From positions 744,001 to 808,000 of the forward strand of contig NW_008805085.1 of NCBI RefSeq assembly GCF_000004825.1: DNA of 64,000 bases, written 5' to 3'. Numbering within the stretch: the first letter of the stretch is position 1; each line of letters begins with the position of its first letter. The position numbers and the translations under genes were made by a program. Under the pieces are notes generated by a model. It was given only the letters and a program-made list of their open reading frames with translations. It was not told where the DNA came from and did not search any database. Of the stretch, positions 25,429-36,979 are shown in pieces. This DNA comes from Heterostelium album PN500. Lineage: Eukaryota; Evosea; Eumycetozoa; Acytosteliales; Acytosteliaceae.

Positions 25429-27129
25429 ATGGAAAGAGATAATTTTTTAGGATTAGAGTGTAATCACTTTAAGAAATATAAAATTCTTTGTACTGAGTGC
25501 AAACAAATAATGTGCTCATGTTGTTACACTCTTCATAATAATAGAATTAAACATGAAACAAATAACTATAGCAATCATATTAATACAATTATTGAATCAC
25601 TTCAAAAACATTTCAGTACCGATTTAAATAATAATAATTTTAAGAATGATAATAATGAAAAAAGTCGAGGTAGTAGTAAAGTAGATAGTTCAACCAACCG
25701 TGACTATATAACAGAGAGAAGAAATTTACTCTGGAATACTTTGAAATCTTCTACAAGTAGATATCAGTCATTGACGTCAACCGAGAAAAGGATCTCACAA
25801 TATTTCAGGGATGTTGTAAATGCTATTGTTGCAGAGGAAAAAAAAATAAGTGGTCCTATCGGTAAAGAAAAAGATGACATCATCAAGGAAATCAACCATT
25901 CTATCAATGAATTGAAATACCTAGTAAACATTGCCAATCTCTGTCTTATTGAACCAATTGACCAAGAGAATGAATCGCAATCCTCCACATTCAACAGTGA
26001 AATACAACCATTTCATGTCAATGAACAGCCGGACTCCAATGGTCGATATTTGGCAGAGGGTATAATGAATTCAATAAAAGAGTGTCAAACACTTCGCTCC
26101 TTTCTCCACTCCAACAGAGACTCGCTCTTTAATGAATACAGCTACAATCTTGCCGACCTGACCTCCATTTATCAAGGTGATATCAGAGCGATGATAATGG
26201 ATAATATCAACAAATATTGTAGTTATTTCGACTTTCCCAAAGAATCAGAGTTGTCTCCGGTGAATTACAATGTAGAGACCAATCTGGATATCGATCGCTT
26301 CGTAGAACTGATGCAATCGTCAATCAAACTATCACAACCAAAGGAGAATAACTCATATATTTTCTCGACACTAGATACAACTGGTGCAACACTGATCCAC
26401 ATGAAATCCAACACCGTCGAAGAGATTCCAACTCATTCAAACTTGAGCGGAGCGCTGGTGCCAGTTGGTGATACTATCTATATTTTCGGAGGAACCGACC
26501 ACTTGAGTATGAATAAGTTCTTTAGATTCTCAGTGGACTTTAATAAAACATTGGTGGCCGGAGAGATGAAGAATATCGATCTTGAAAGAGGCATTTCAGC
26601 GTGCTACGATGGCAAAGAACATATCTATATCCTAAGTAACTTTAACGACACCGGTATACATCGATTCAATACCCAAACAATGATCTTTGAAAGATGTGAT
26701 TCACATGATAAATACAATGGTTTTATCATTCTGTCATTCTTTTACAAAGAAAAACTATATTTCATTACCAAAGAGGATTGCGCAATTAGAACACTAGATC
26801 CAAAGAATGGAAAGATTGAACTTTTTAATAGCTTCCCTAGTTTCCTTAGACTCAACCCAGTGGCAGCATGTACCGATGGTCATGGAAACATCTATATCTA
26901 TGAAATAGACATGTTCTTTTGCTTCAATGTCGATTCGAAATCGAGTGCCGATCTTAAATTTCAAAAAATTCCTCTTCCATTGTCGTTGGCTTACCACCAA
27001 GACGGGTATATTTACGTTGTCGGTAATGGCTGTATCAGATATTCAATTGAATACAACGAATGGGTACAGATACTATCGGAGACTGACTATAATAGAAATG
27101 TTTGGTCATCTACTATCATTGTACTATAA
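25429..27129 (+). CDS. B-box zinc finger / kelch-like protein (tandem copy 2)
   Basis: Single exon, 566 residues, directly downstream of its paralogue on the same strand. The B-box uses C11, H13, C21, C24, C29, C32 and later His. The helical middle shares STSRYQSLTSTEKRI with copy 1 almost exactly. The propeller repeats correspond one by one (GDTIYIFGGTDH, ACYDGKEHIYILSNFN, ACTDGHGNIYIYEID, DGYIYVVGNGCIRYSIEYNEW). The poly-Asn run of copy 1 is replaced by a shorter Asn/Lys stretch. Conservation is higher in the propeller than in the linker, suggesting that the propeller binds a ligand. The two arose by tandem duplication; I cannot assign a specific role. Confidence 0.88.
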   Translation: MERDNFLGLECNHFKKYKILCTECKQIMCSCCYTLHNNRIKHETNNYSNHINTIIESLQKHFSTDLNNNNFKNDNNEKSRGSSKVDSSTNRDYITERRNLLWNTLKSSTSRYQSLTSTEKRISQYFRDVVNAIVAEEKKISGPIGKEKDDIIKEINHSINELKYLVNIANLCLIEPIDQENESQSSTFNSEIQPFHVNEQPDSNGRYLAEGIMNSIKECQTLRSFLHSNRDSLFNEYSYNLADLTSIYQGDIRAMIMDNINKYCSYFDFPKESELSPVNYNVETNLDIDRFVELMQSSIKLSQPKENNSYIFSTLDTTGATLIHMKSNTVEEIPTHSNLSGALVPVGDTIYIFGGTDHLSMNKFFRFSVDFNKTLVAGEMKNIDLERGISACYDGKEHIYILSNFNDTGIHRFNTQTMIFERCDSHDKYNGFIILSFFYKEKLYFITKEDCAIRTLDPKNGKIELFNSFPSFLRLNPVAACTDGHGNIYIYEIDMFFCFNVDSKSSADLKFQKIPLPLSLAYHQDGYIYVVGNGCIRYSIEYNEWVQILSETDYNRNVWSSTIIVL

Positions 27130-27346
27130 TAAAATAATTATAACTTTGTAATAAATAATAATTTTTATGTTTTTTTTCATTTTTTCAACCAATTAATTAT
27201 TTCTCGAAACTTTAACACAACGGTGGTGGTCAAATTCAAATTATTATTTTTCTTTCTCTCTGTTCAATTTAATTGTATACATATTTTTAAGATTCATTTG
27301 TTATTTTATTTTTTTGTACAGATTTATATAGTAGTAGTAGTAATAG

Positions 27347-28727
27347 ATGAATACATTGAAATTACATTTATCACCAACATTAGATGCATATGATCATTTT
27401 GAATGTGTATCAAAGTTATCGAATGACGTAGATTTAAAACAGTTGGCCACTTTGTTTTCAAAAGATCAAATTGGACAATGGAAGATACCAACTAAATATA
27501 TCAATAGTAGAAGAGATCTAAAAGTATTTCAATCGAGTACACTCTATAATGAATTATTAAAGTTTATCATTCAACTATCATTAAGTGTACAAGGAATGCC
27601 TAATGATAAAGATATACAAATATCAGACGTATGTATCAATCAATCGAACAAGTAAACAAACAATCAATCAAATCTAATCAATAGTTTATAAATACAATAG
27701 AATGTAAATAGATTTAAACAATTATTAGATAAACTATTAGGTTTCATAAATGAAATTCCACCAAAACCAAAAAGAACTAGATTTGGAAATGAATCATTTG
27801 TTGAATGGTTCGATAAATTAGAGAAAGTAAGTTTAGCTCAAAATCAATCAATGGAAATGTTAATGATTGAATGTGAAAATTAACTTTCTGTTGTTTGTTT
27901 AATGAAATGAATCTTAGGAATCACCTGTTTTATGTAGAGATTTAATTGGTGGTGCTGTCGATGATCTTTGGTTATCAGAGAATCCAGAGAATCATGTACA
28001 TACGTACGATGAGTTGGCAGTGTATCTGTTGAATAGCTTTGGCGATAGAACGCGTATCGACTATGGCAGTGGCCACGAGTTGAATTTCATTTGTTTGTTG
28101 CTCGGTCTCGTTCGTATCGGTTTCTTCAGTGCAACAGACTATCCCGCTATAGTTCTCAAGCTGTTCTACGGCTACATCGATCTGATGCGTCGTCTCCAGC
28201 AGGTCTACTGGCTAGAGCCAGCGGGCTCACACGGTGTCTGGGGACTGGACGACTACCACTTCCTGCCGTTCCTCTTTGGCTCGTCGCAACTCATCGAACA
28301 CTCACACATCCGTCCCAAGTCGATACGAAACGAAGAGACTGTCGCCTCGTTTTCGCAGCTCTACATGTATCTGCAGTGCATCCACTTTATCAACCAGGTC
28401 AAGACCGGATCGCTCATGGAGCACTCGCCAATGCTCGTCGATATCAGCGGCGTCAAGAACTGGTCCAAGGTGAACGAGGGAATGATCAAAATGTACAAAA
28501 AAGAACTGCTTGGCAAGCTGCCGGTAATGCAACACTTTTTCACGGGAACGCTTCTCGAGTTTGTCGATGACCCGTCGGTGGTCGACGACGAACCACCTGC
28601 GCCACGTGTCATGAAAGTACATTCATTCGCATGTTGTGGTTGTACCGACAAAGTTCCATCGATGTTTGCAATGTCCTCTGGTGTTCCTGCTTCAGCCCCA
28701 ACCACCACCACCCCCCCATCAGCATGA
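27347..28727 (+). CDS. ptpa: PTPA, PP2A phosphatase activator (PPP2R4)
   Basis: Three exons (27347-27628, 27701-27826, 27918-28727) give 405 residues. The family blocks are all present: IPPKPKRTRFGNESFVEWFDKLE, YLLNSFGDRTRIDYGSGHEL, VYWLEPAGSHGVWGLDDYHF, LPFLFGSSQL, and LMEHSPMLVDISGVKNWSKV with GMIKMYKKELLGKLPVMQHF. PTPA is a prolyl isomerase-like chaperone that loads metal into the PP2A catalytic subunit. Exon 3 is much more GC-rich than the flanking DNA. The tail after the domain is Cys- and Pro/Thr-rich (FACCGCTD) and is specific to this protein. Exon 2 could start at the first AG (27701); this keeps the frame and gives NVNRFKQLL. Confidence 0.94.
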
Positions 28728-31700
28728 CCACGATCAAAACCATAACCACGATCAAAACCATATTCATAACGGGGATTGTTGTGATAAACAACAATAAAAA
28801 TATTCACAAAAAAAGAAAAAAACCAAAAAAGAAAACAAACAAAGAATGGTGAATCAACCAAACACACACCCCAACTATTATTACCAGATTTAGTATTTTT
28901 ATCAAAATGTCAGTTGGTAACTTGATTTTATAGATCATTTTAATCTTGATACCAAAGTGTTAACGAACAATTTTTATTATTAGAGAACATGTTTGAGGTT
29001 GATTAAACAACCAACACACCAATTAACATCGACATGTTAATTCAATAATGAAAAAAAGTCAACATCAAATTGAAAGCCGTTGGTTAGGCAGCAAGTTTTT
29101 TTTTTTTTTCAAATCCTCAGTCACAGTTCTCAATTTATTTAATTAATTTTTTTGGATTTTTTTTTTTTTTTGGTTTAAAATGCGAATTCCCAAAAAAGGA
29201 TTTTAAAAAAAAAAAAACAAAATAGAAATAGAAATTGTCCAATTTTATTAATTTTCTGTGTAACTCAACCTCTCAGTAGACAACAAAAATTTCGTGAAAA
29301 AATAAAAAGAACAACAACAATTTTTGGGAAAATCAATCATTATTATAGTATGAAATACACATAGATAGATTGTCTTGTTTACCAATAGATTCAACAATTA
29401 TTTTTTTTTGTTTTTTTAAATTAATTTTACATTTGTCGAAGTTGTTTTTTTTTTTTTTTTTTTAGAGACCCTCCTCTTTAAAACTTTTTTTTTATTTTTG
29501 GTTTTTTTTTTTTTTAATTTTCAAAAAGTTATTATTGTTTTTTCTAACATCAACAACAGTGTAAAGAGAAAGTTTAATATAATTATATATATATAGTTTA
29601 AAAGTAGTAGTAGTAATATAATTTAATAATTTGTATATAATTTTAGTAGTTTGTATTTTGTTTTATTCTATTTAAGTAAGGATCTTTATAATCTATCTTT
29701 CTTTTTGGCTTATTTTGTTTTTTAAAAGAAAAGTAAAGAATCTTATAAACTAAAATCTTTAAAAGAACAAAAATAAATAACACACAACGACACACATAGC
29801 ACAAACACACACACAACATAAATACAATAGAGAGAGAAATAAAGAGATTTTAGATTTAATAAAAAACAACAAAAGAACAATAACAAGCAATATTTTTCAA
29901 TTTGGAGATCGAAACACCCATCAAACAACATAACGAGAGCAGCGATATATTCAAAACTATAGGAACACATCAACAACAGGCTAGTGTGTATTAAAAATAG
30001 TTCCAACATTTTAGCACTGCATGTTTTTTGCAAAAAAAGGTAAAAATAACAAGTAACCCCGCATCAACTATGCCCAAAAACACTTTGAAACTACAGATAA
30101 TATTAAATTCTCTTCACCTAGCTTGTTTGTTGAAATAATAATTAAACTACCAATCAATTAAAAAAAAACATAAAAAGAAAAAAAACAATTTAATCTTAAA
30201 GTTAAATTTGCTTTTAAAGTCTATTGCTATTATTTCCATTGTGTTATTGTAACTTTTAAAATTTAACAAATTCCAAAAGAGAGAGAGAGAGAAAGGAAGG
30301 AAGGAATAAACTTGGATATCTCATCACATCATCATCATCAACAACACCACAGCAACGACAATAACAATAACTCCAAAACAAACACCAAAAAAATATAGTT
30401 TTAAGGAAGTAGTAAGTTACTTAAAGATTAAAGAGCCGATCAAAATAAACAAAACAAACCAAAAAAAAAAGATAATAATATTATAATAATTTAAAGAAAG
30501 AAATATTACTTTGCATATTGAGAGTTGAAGATTGAAATTATAGTTGTTCAAAAGTAAAAAAAGAGGTATTACTCTATATTTATTTATAATATTCATATCA
30601 TCCATTACTCTTCAAACGGAGATACTCGAAATTTCAAACAACTTAACATCCAAAAAAACATTCAAAAAAAAACATTTGAATTCAAAGTTTGTTTTTTGTT
30701 TTGTTCAAATTTAGAACACATTAATTGGTTATATTTGTTTTTGGGTCATAACATTAATTTTGAGAATATTGCTATTGTTAGTTATCAAGTATTATTTAGA
30801 AGAGAATAGTAGACACACACACACACACGCGCGCACATATCAAATTGATTGATTTGGATTGAATTTAATTTAATTTAAACAATTTTGTTTTATTAGCGCT
30901 AAAATTATAAATCTTAATGTTCAAATCATAAATTCATAAATGGTCAATATATTCATATCAAAACTGCATCATCATCATCATCATCATCAATTAACATCAC
31001 ATTTTTTTACAAATAATATAATCTGCTATAACTTAACTATCATTCAATTTTTGTTGTTGTTGTTAAGTTTGTTTTTGTAGCTAACGACAACACGATCAAC
31101 TCTCTTCTCTTACTCCCTTCCCTTCCCTTCCCTCACCTATTGTCACAAATTATTTAATATAACATCGCTTTGAAGTGCAGGTATAAAAGTGTGTGCTGTG
31201 TGAATATCAAAATGACAACCATTAGATAATTAGCAGTTCAACAATACCACCACTCTTACCACCAACAGACACTTTGCAACAATTTACTTTTTTAATGCAT
31301 ATCCAAAAAAAAAAAACAAACAATAAGCAACAACAAAATTATTCAAATTTAAATACTAATCTATTTTTTTTTTGTTTTATTTTAACAATAACAGGTTCAA
31401 AAGATATTACCCTTTTTTATTCTTAAATCTTCTTTTTTTTAATTTTTATTCTTAAATTATTTATCTAAATATTATAATAAGGAGTCAGTTAGTAGTAATA
31501 GCACAACAACAACATTGTTCTTTTCTTATTTTTTTAAAAGTACAAAATTTATTTATATAATATACATATTTATATTGTTAGTTTTAAGCTAACAACAGTT
31601 ACAGTAATAATTCGATCGTGGATTTGTAAATAAGATTGATAGATAGCTAGATAGATATCGATATCCAATCAACAACCGACATAGATCACACCAGTAGAGA
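28728..31700. other. 3-kb non-coding region upstream of the gene at 31701
   Basis: The longest gene-free stretch here. It is extremely AT-rich, with many A/T runs and several simple repeats: GA/GGAA near 30279-30305, alternating CA/CG at 30813-30838, ATC at 30967-30989 and a C-rich CCCTTCCCTT run near 31107-31137. No open frame has family features. It probably contains a long promoter and 5' leader for the Gln/Ser-rich gene downstream. Confidence 0.5.
30813..30838. repeat. alternating purine-pyrimidine (CA)n(CG)n tract
   Basis: ACAC... running into GCGCGCAC, about 26 bases of strict purine-pyrimidine alternation. Such tracts can adopt Z-DNA in general; here only the sequence pattern is seen. 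Confidence 0.85.
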
Positions 31701-33329
31701 ATGAGTAGTTCTCCTCAATCGCCAAACAATATGAACGGTGTCGAACCCATATCTTCGCCAACCACTACAACATCGAACCAGCCACCAACTCCTCAGAATT
31801 GGAAGTTCAAACCTCAGACACCCACCGACTTTAGTAACAACATGGGCAGAAGGAGAAGAAGAAATTCAGAGCCTGGGATCGTCGTGCAAAAGTCGACCTA
31901 TAAAAATTTTGTCACCCACTGGAAACTCGATGCTAAAAAACCACCAAAAGCAAATGCAAACAGTCCAAGCACAACAGGCAACACAGGCAAACAGCAACCA
32001 CAACAACAGTCACAGCTACCTCAACAACAACAACAGCCACTCACTCAGCAACAACAACAGCAAAAGATATCAAACCTCGCACCCTCTGTCAATAAGCAAC
32101 AACAACAACAACAACAGCAACAACAACAAGCAAAACAACAATCACTTTCACCCTCAGCTGCCATCCCACCAACTTTTCCATCGCCATCATCTGCATTTAC
32201 ATCTATAAAATCACCAAATGGACTGCCTGCACCCTATAAAATGCCACAACAACATCATCATCCACAGCATCACGACGACCTTGGCGACTATCACTATGGA
32301 AACTACCACCACCACCTGCCACCCCCACCCACACAGTCACACCAAAGCTATCAACATCTTCGAAAGAATTCGCTCGGCGATGATTCATCGTACAAATTCC
32401 ATCCCTATGGATCGAACAAGCATCAGAATATTGATATGAATTGTATTAATAATAATAATAGTAGTAATAATATGCCAAGTGACATCATTGAAGAGCATCT
32501 GGCAAACGAACCACTGCCCAGTCACTACAGTCGGCTGTCACACAGAAGAGTTTCACTCCCAAATCTCACCAACAAATCACATACTTATTCACCGGAGCGA
32601 TCTCTCTCGCCAATCCACGAGCGTTCGCTACACGGACACGACCAAACATTCAACCAACTTTATCAAAACCCCTCATCTTTACAGAACGGCCTATACCTCC
32701 CACAACCCAAGTTTAACCATGATTTCATTCACAGCAGTAGCAAACACATTTCATCACAACAATCGTCGTCATCGTCGTCGTCATCGTCGCAATCGATATA
32801 CTCCTCATCACCATCGTCCTACTCGTCCTCGCCAACCACCTCATCAATGCATCACCACCACGATAAGAAGTTTCAACCTTTACAGCACCCCATTTCAAGA
32901 TCATCGACTCTCGACGCGCCTCTATCACCCACCGAAATCATCAGCAATACTAGTACTAGCAGCGGTGGTGGTAGTGGTGGTGTAGTCAACGATAACTTTA
33001 TCAATACATTCAATCAACTGAAATCAAGTAGCAGCGGTAGATTACCATCAATTCAAGCACTACTCAATGATGTTGAAAGTGTATCCATTACAGAGAATAA
33101 CAATAATAATAACAGTAATAATAATGTATATCAAATTGAAAGCTATCACTCACAACCAACAAGAACAAACAGCAAAGAAAACATCCACTACCAACAACAA
33201 CAACAACATCAACAGCAACAACCAAAACAATCAAACTCAAATCCATCATCCCCAAACTTAAGAAACCCCCCGATTTCCCAAACATCACCAGCAACCAAAA
33301 TGTCAGTAATGAATTTACTCGATGTGTAA
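31701..33329 (+). CDS. low-complexity Gln/Ser/Asn/His-rich protein, possible regulator
   Basis: Single exon, 542 residues, mostly disordered: Pro/Thr-rich start, GRRRRRNSEPG basic site, then STYKNFVTHWKLDAKKPP. Poly-Gln runs (about residues 95-150), His-rich and Ser-rich stretches follow, and the C-terminus ends in TKMSVMNLLDV. The short motif LPSIQALLND near residue 450 and the related end MSVMNLLDV resemble the LPSI-type motifs that many fungal transcription factors use, but no DNA-binding domain is visible. The gene follows a 3-kb non-coding region, as developmentally regulated dictyostelid genes often do. The protein is unrecognised; a transcriptional or nuclear role is only a suggestion. 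Confidence 0.75.
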   Translation: MSSSPQSPNNMNGVEPISSPTTTTSNQPPTPQNWKFKPQTPTDFSNNMGRRRRRNSEPGIVVQKSTYKNFVTHWKLDAKKPPKANANSPSTTGNTGKQQPQQQSQLPQQQQQPLTQQQQQQKISNLAPSVNKQQQQQQQQQQQAKQQSLSPSAAIPPTFPSPSSAFTSIKSPNGLPAPYKMPQQHHHPQHHDDLGDYHYGNYHHHLPPPPTQSHQSYQHLRKNSLGDDSSYKFHPYGSNKHQNIDMNCINNNNSSNNMPSDIIEEHLANEPLPSHYSRLSHRRVSLPNLTNKSHTYSPERSLSPIHERSLHGHDQTFNQLYQNPSSLQNGLYLPQPKFNHDFIHSSSKHISSQQSSSSSSSSSQSIYSSSPSSYSSSPTTSSMHHHHDKKFQPLQHPISRSSTLDAPLSPTEIISNTSTSSGGGSGGVVNDNFINTFNQLKSSSSGRLPSIQALLNDVESVSITENNNNNNSNNNVYQIESYHSQPTRTNSKENIHYQQQQQHQQQQPKQSNSNPSSPNLRNPPISQTSPATKMSVMNLLDV

Positions 33330-34840
33330 AATCTAGTTATAAAATAAAAACGAAAAAAACAAAAAAAATAACAAAAAAAAAAAAGTTATTTATAATCTAT
33401 TTAAAATCTAGTATGTCATTTCTTTTATTTATCCTCATTCATTATTATTATTTGTTCTCACTTTTGATATTATATATATATATATATTCTTTTAAAATTC
33501 CGAAATTAAACATAAGGATCGGAATTAATTAATCTTTATACGATCGTTGGTTCAATGAAAACAATAAACAATGATAGAACAACAATATTGTGAATAAAGT
33601 CAAATCTAATTTTGGAGTGACAATATTAATATCAAATCAAAACATTTAATTCAAAAAAATGTTTTCAACAAAATTTTTTAAGATGCTTTTTTTTTTTTTT
33701 AATGTTTTTTTTTTAAAAAAATTGTGGATTTTATAAAGTTGATTAACAACTATTATTAAACAACACAAAAACAAATATATAATTATATCTAGTTTAAACT
33801 TTGGTATAATAAGTGTAATAACTCATCAATTGTAAATATTAATAATAACATTCGTAAGTAAATATCTAAATTTAACTATCTATGTTTTTTAAATATATTC
33901 ATTTTTGGAATATTATTGTTATTTTAATATTTTTTTTTAAAACAAAATTTTTTTATTATTGTCAAAATCAATTTTGTTTATTTGAAAAAAAAAAAAAAAC
34001 AAAAAAACAAAATAAAAATTAAAAATTAGAAAAAAACAAAAAATAAAAAATTGGTTTTTTTCTCTCTTATTTTTTTATAGTTAGCCATATATTTATCTTA
34101 AATTTTGTTTGTTTGTTCCCTCTCAAAAAAAAAAAAAACAACAAAAATCAAATATAATTAGATCGTTCATCATCACACAAATATATAGTTATTCTATACT
34201 GTCTTATCTATCAACCAAACTTTATTTTTATTAATAAAATCTCTTTTTTTATTTATTTATTTTATTTATTTTACTTTACTTTTAGAGAAAAGAAAGAAAG
34301 ATTAAGAGATCAAGTTTAGTTTTTAGAAGTAGTAGTAGTAGTAGTATTAGTAGTTAGTAGTAGTAACAATAGTAGATAGTTTTTTTGTAGAAATAAATAG
34401 ATAGTCAGTGTATTGTAAATAAACAAAAAGAAGAAGAACAAGAAAAAGAATATAAAGGCGCTTTTCATATTCATTTAAACTACTACTTCTTTCACCCACA
34501 TTATTATTATTATTTCTAGTTACATTGGTAAGATATCAATTCAATCACTTACTCTATTATAACCAACAAATCACTTCTACTACTATTTTGGATATTTTTA
34601 TATCAAAAATTCAAATATATTTATTTTATTTACTTTCACACCCTCTTTTCACCTCTTATTTTTTTTTAATTTTTTTCCTTTATTTATTTCTTTATATATA
34701 TATTGATTGTGAACAAACTTGATCAAGAATATATAAATAAATAATACAAACAAATCAAAGATTATTAATGATTATATTTATTTTTTAATTATTTTTTTTA
34801 TTTTTACATAGTAATTTTAGATAAAGATTAATAACAAAAG
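33330..34840. other. 1.5-kb upstream region of the Rac gene
   Basis: AT-rich spacer with long A and T runs, an AT alternation near 33473-33487 and an AGT repeat near 34330-34365. No coding potential is supported. It likely includes the Rac promoter and 5' leader. Confidence 0.5.
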
Positions 34841-35625
34841 ATGCAATCAATTAAATTGGTAGTTGTAGGTGATGGTGCTGTAGGTAAGACCTGCCTACTT
34901 ATCTCATACACCTCAAACTCTTTCCCAACCGAATATGTACCAACTGTTTTTGATAATTATTCAGGTATTTATTGTTATTTTTTAATTATAATTTTCGATG
35001 ATTTATATATATATATTGATATTGATTGTTATGTTATGTTTTATCTTTTAGCAAATGTGATGGTTGACAATAAAACAGTTTCTCTTGGTCTTTGGGATAC
35101 TGCAGGTCAAGAGGATTACGATCGTCTTCGTCCATTGTCATATCCACAAACCGATGTATTCCTTATTTGCTTTGCCATTATAAGTCAAACCTCATACACC
35201 AATGTAAAGTCGAAATGGTATCCCGAGGTTAACCACCATTGCCCAAACAGCACAATCATCTTGGTCGGAACTAAATGTGATTTAAGAGATGACAGAGAGG
35301 CTTTAGAGAAACTTAAAGAGAAGAATCAAACTCCACTCACCCCACAACAAGGTGAGCAAATGGCTAAAGATATTAAAGCTTTCTGTTATTTAGAATGTTC
35401 TGCTCTCACTCAAAAAGGTAAATGATCAACACAGAACTAAAGTGAATAGAATCACTTTTCATATAGTCGACCACCTACAGTTTTATTAACATATTATTAC
35501 TACTACTACTACTACTATTATAATTAGGTCTTAAGCAAGTATTTGATGAGGCTATTAAGGCTGTGATTTTCCCAGATAGAGACAAGTCAAACAAATCTAG
35601 CAAATCAAAATGCACCATACTATAG
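34841..35625 (+). CDS. racB: Rac-family small GTPase, RacB-like
   Basis: Three exons (34841-34964, 35052-35417, 35528-35625) give 195 residues. P-loop GDGAVGKT, switch [38 protein letters not shown] and CSALTQKG are all present, with the Rho-specific insert. The C-terminus is basic and ends in the CAAX box CTIL; Leu at the last position predicts geranylgeranylation and membrane attachment. Rac proteins drive actin remodelling and NADPH oxidase or PAK signalling. The assignment to RacB rests on my recollection of [20 protein letters not shown] and VFPDRDK-like ends, so the subtype is tentative. Intron 1 interrupts switch I after FDNYS. Confidence 0.9.
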
Positions 35626-35997
35626 ATCTATTAATCTGTTAAATTTAAAAATCAAAATAGTTTTTTTTTTTTTTAATTCACCTTACCATATTAAAAACTC
35701 ATTCCAACAACAAAAACATTGCTTTACATAATTATAACAACCACAACAACAATAACAACCTCTCAACATTAATAACATTATAAACTATAACCTATCTCAT
35801 ACTCAATCATATGAGAAGTTGCTCTTCAAAAATTAGATAACAATATTATAAATATAAAATAAAATAAAAAAACAATATTAAAAAAAAACAAAAAAAAAAA
35901 AACAACTATTAACACAATCATTAAACAAATAATTATAGTTATTATTATTAAAGTTTTATTTATTTGATGATGTATTTACAGATAATCGTTATTCAGT
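35626..35997. other. convergent spacer
   Basis: AT-rich 3' flank between the Rac gene and the minus-strand PPQQGY gene; AAT/ATT-rich with A runs. Nothing else is seen. Confidence 0.45.
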
Positions 35998-36570
35998 TTA
36001 ACATCTTCTTCTTCTTCTTCTACTTCTTCCCATTAGTGAACCTACACCTACACCGACCATCATAGCGGGTAACATTGATTGTTGTCTAGGAGGTGCAGTG
36101 TGCACTACTTGTGCTGGTGGTGGTTGTTGTTGTTGAATAATAATAGGTGTTGGTTGTTGTACGATTACAGGTTGTTGGGCTGCTGTTCCTACCGATTGTG
36201 CGCTATAATGGTAGTAACTAGATCCTGCTGATGGAGGTGGAGCATATCCTTGTTGAGGAGGAAGAGGTTGTGGAGGCGGGTGATATCCTTGTTGTGGTGG
36301 ATAGTGATATACCTGTTGTGGTGGAGGTGGAGCATATCCTTGTTGAGGAGGAAGAGGTTGTGGTTCTTGATGATAACCTTGTTGTTGGGGTGGATAATGG
36401 TAGACTTGTTGTGGAGCCACTATCATAAAAAAAACAAAAAAACAAACAAGTATTAATATATTTTTAAAATTATAATCTTTTTAAATTTATTTACCTGAAG
36501 TGTTTTGGGCAGAGTAAGTACTGGTAGTATAGGTTCCAGGTGGTAAAGGTTTTCCAAGAGGGTCTAACAT
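35998..36570 (-). CDS. Pro/Gln/Tyr-repeat protein with poly-Arg-Cys end
   Basis: Two exons (36570-36495, 36419-35998) give 165 residues. The start is MLDPLGKPLPPGTYTTSTYS. The middle is built of repeats PPQQGY and QQVYHYPP (two longer units of about 31 residues, PPPQQVYHYPPQQGYH... and PQPLPPQQGYAPPP). A Gln/Pro stretch follows, then a Gly/Met segment MMVGVGVGSLMG and RSRRRRRRC. The PPQQGY repeats resemble the flexible heads of annexin A7 or rhodopsin-tail-like proteins. The Gly-rich hydrophobic patch with Arg run and final Cys suggests membrane or vesicle association. I recognise no named family. Confidence 0.75.
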
Positions 36571-36979
36571 TTTTATTTATATCAAGATATTTATAATAAA
36601 TAGTATTATTATTTAAATATATATATATATTGTTTAAGATTTATATTATTGATCAAGAAATAATAATACAAAAAAATCTTTCATTTGTAACAAAATTTAA
36701 TTTGTTTATTATTTTTTCTTAATAAGGAAATGTTTCTAATTTTGGAATAGGAAGATGGTAATTCATATTTTTTGGAATTTAAATTAAACTTTATAAAGTT
36801 TTGAACTTCATTCGGAAAGTAACTTCTATTTATTAATATTATTTAAATCTTATGAATAAATTGATTTTACTGATATAATAGATTATTAAAATTTCAACAA
36901 TTAAAAATTATTTATTTTTTTTTTTGTTTATTTGAGTTTATTGAGATGTTATTATTCATTTGTTTTTATAATCTGTAAA
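36571..36979. other. divergent promoter region
   Basis: AT-rich spacer between the PPQQGY gene and ESS2. An in-frame upstream ATG at 36932 exists but would add a hydrophobic stretch not expected in ESS2, so it is treated as leader. Confidence 0.5.

Noticed and set aside
28361-28867. 168-codon minus-strand frame
   Set aside because: It overlaps PTPA exon 3, which is strongly supported; the composition fits a shadow.
36932-36979. N-terminal extension of ESS2 from an upstream ATG
   Set aside because: The added residues are hydrophobic and unlike the family; the ATG at 36980 gives the expected start.
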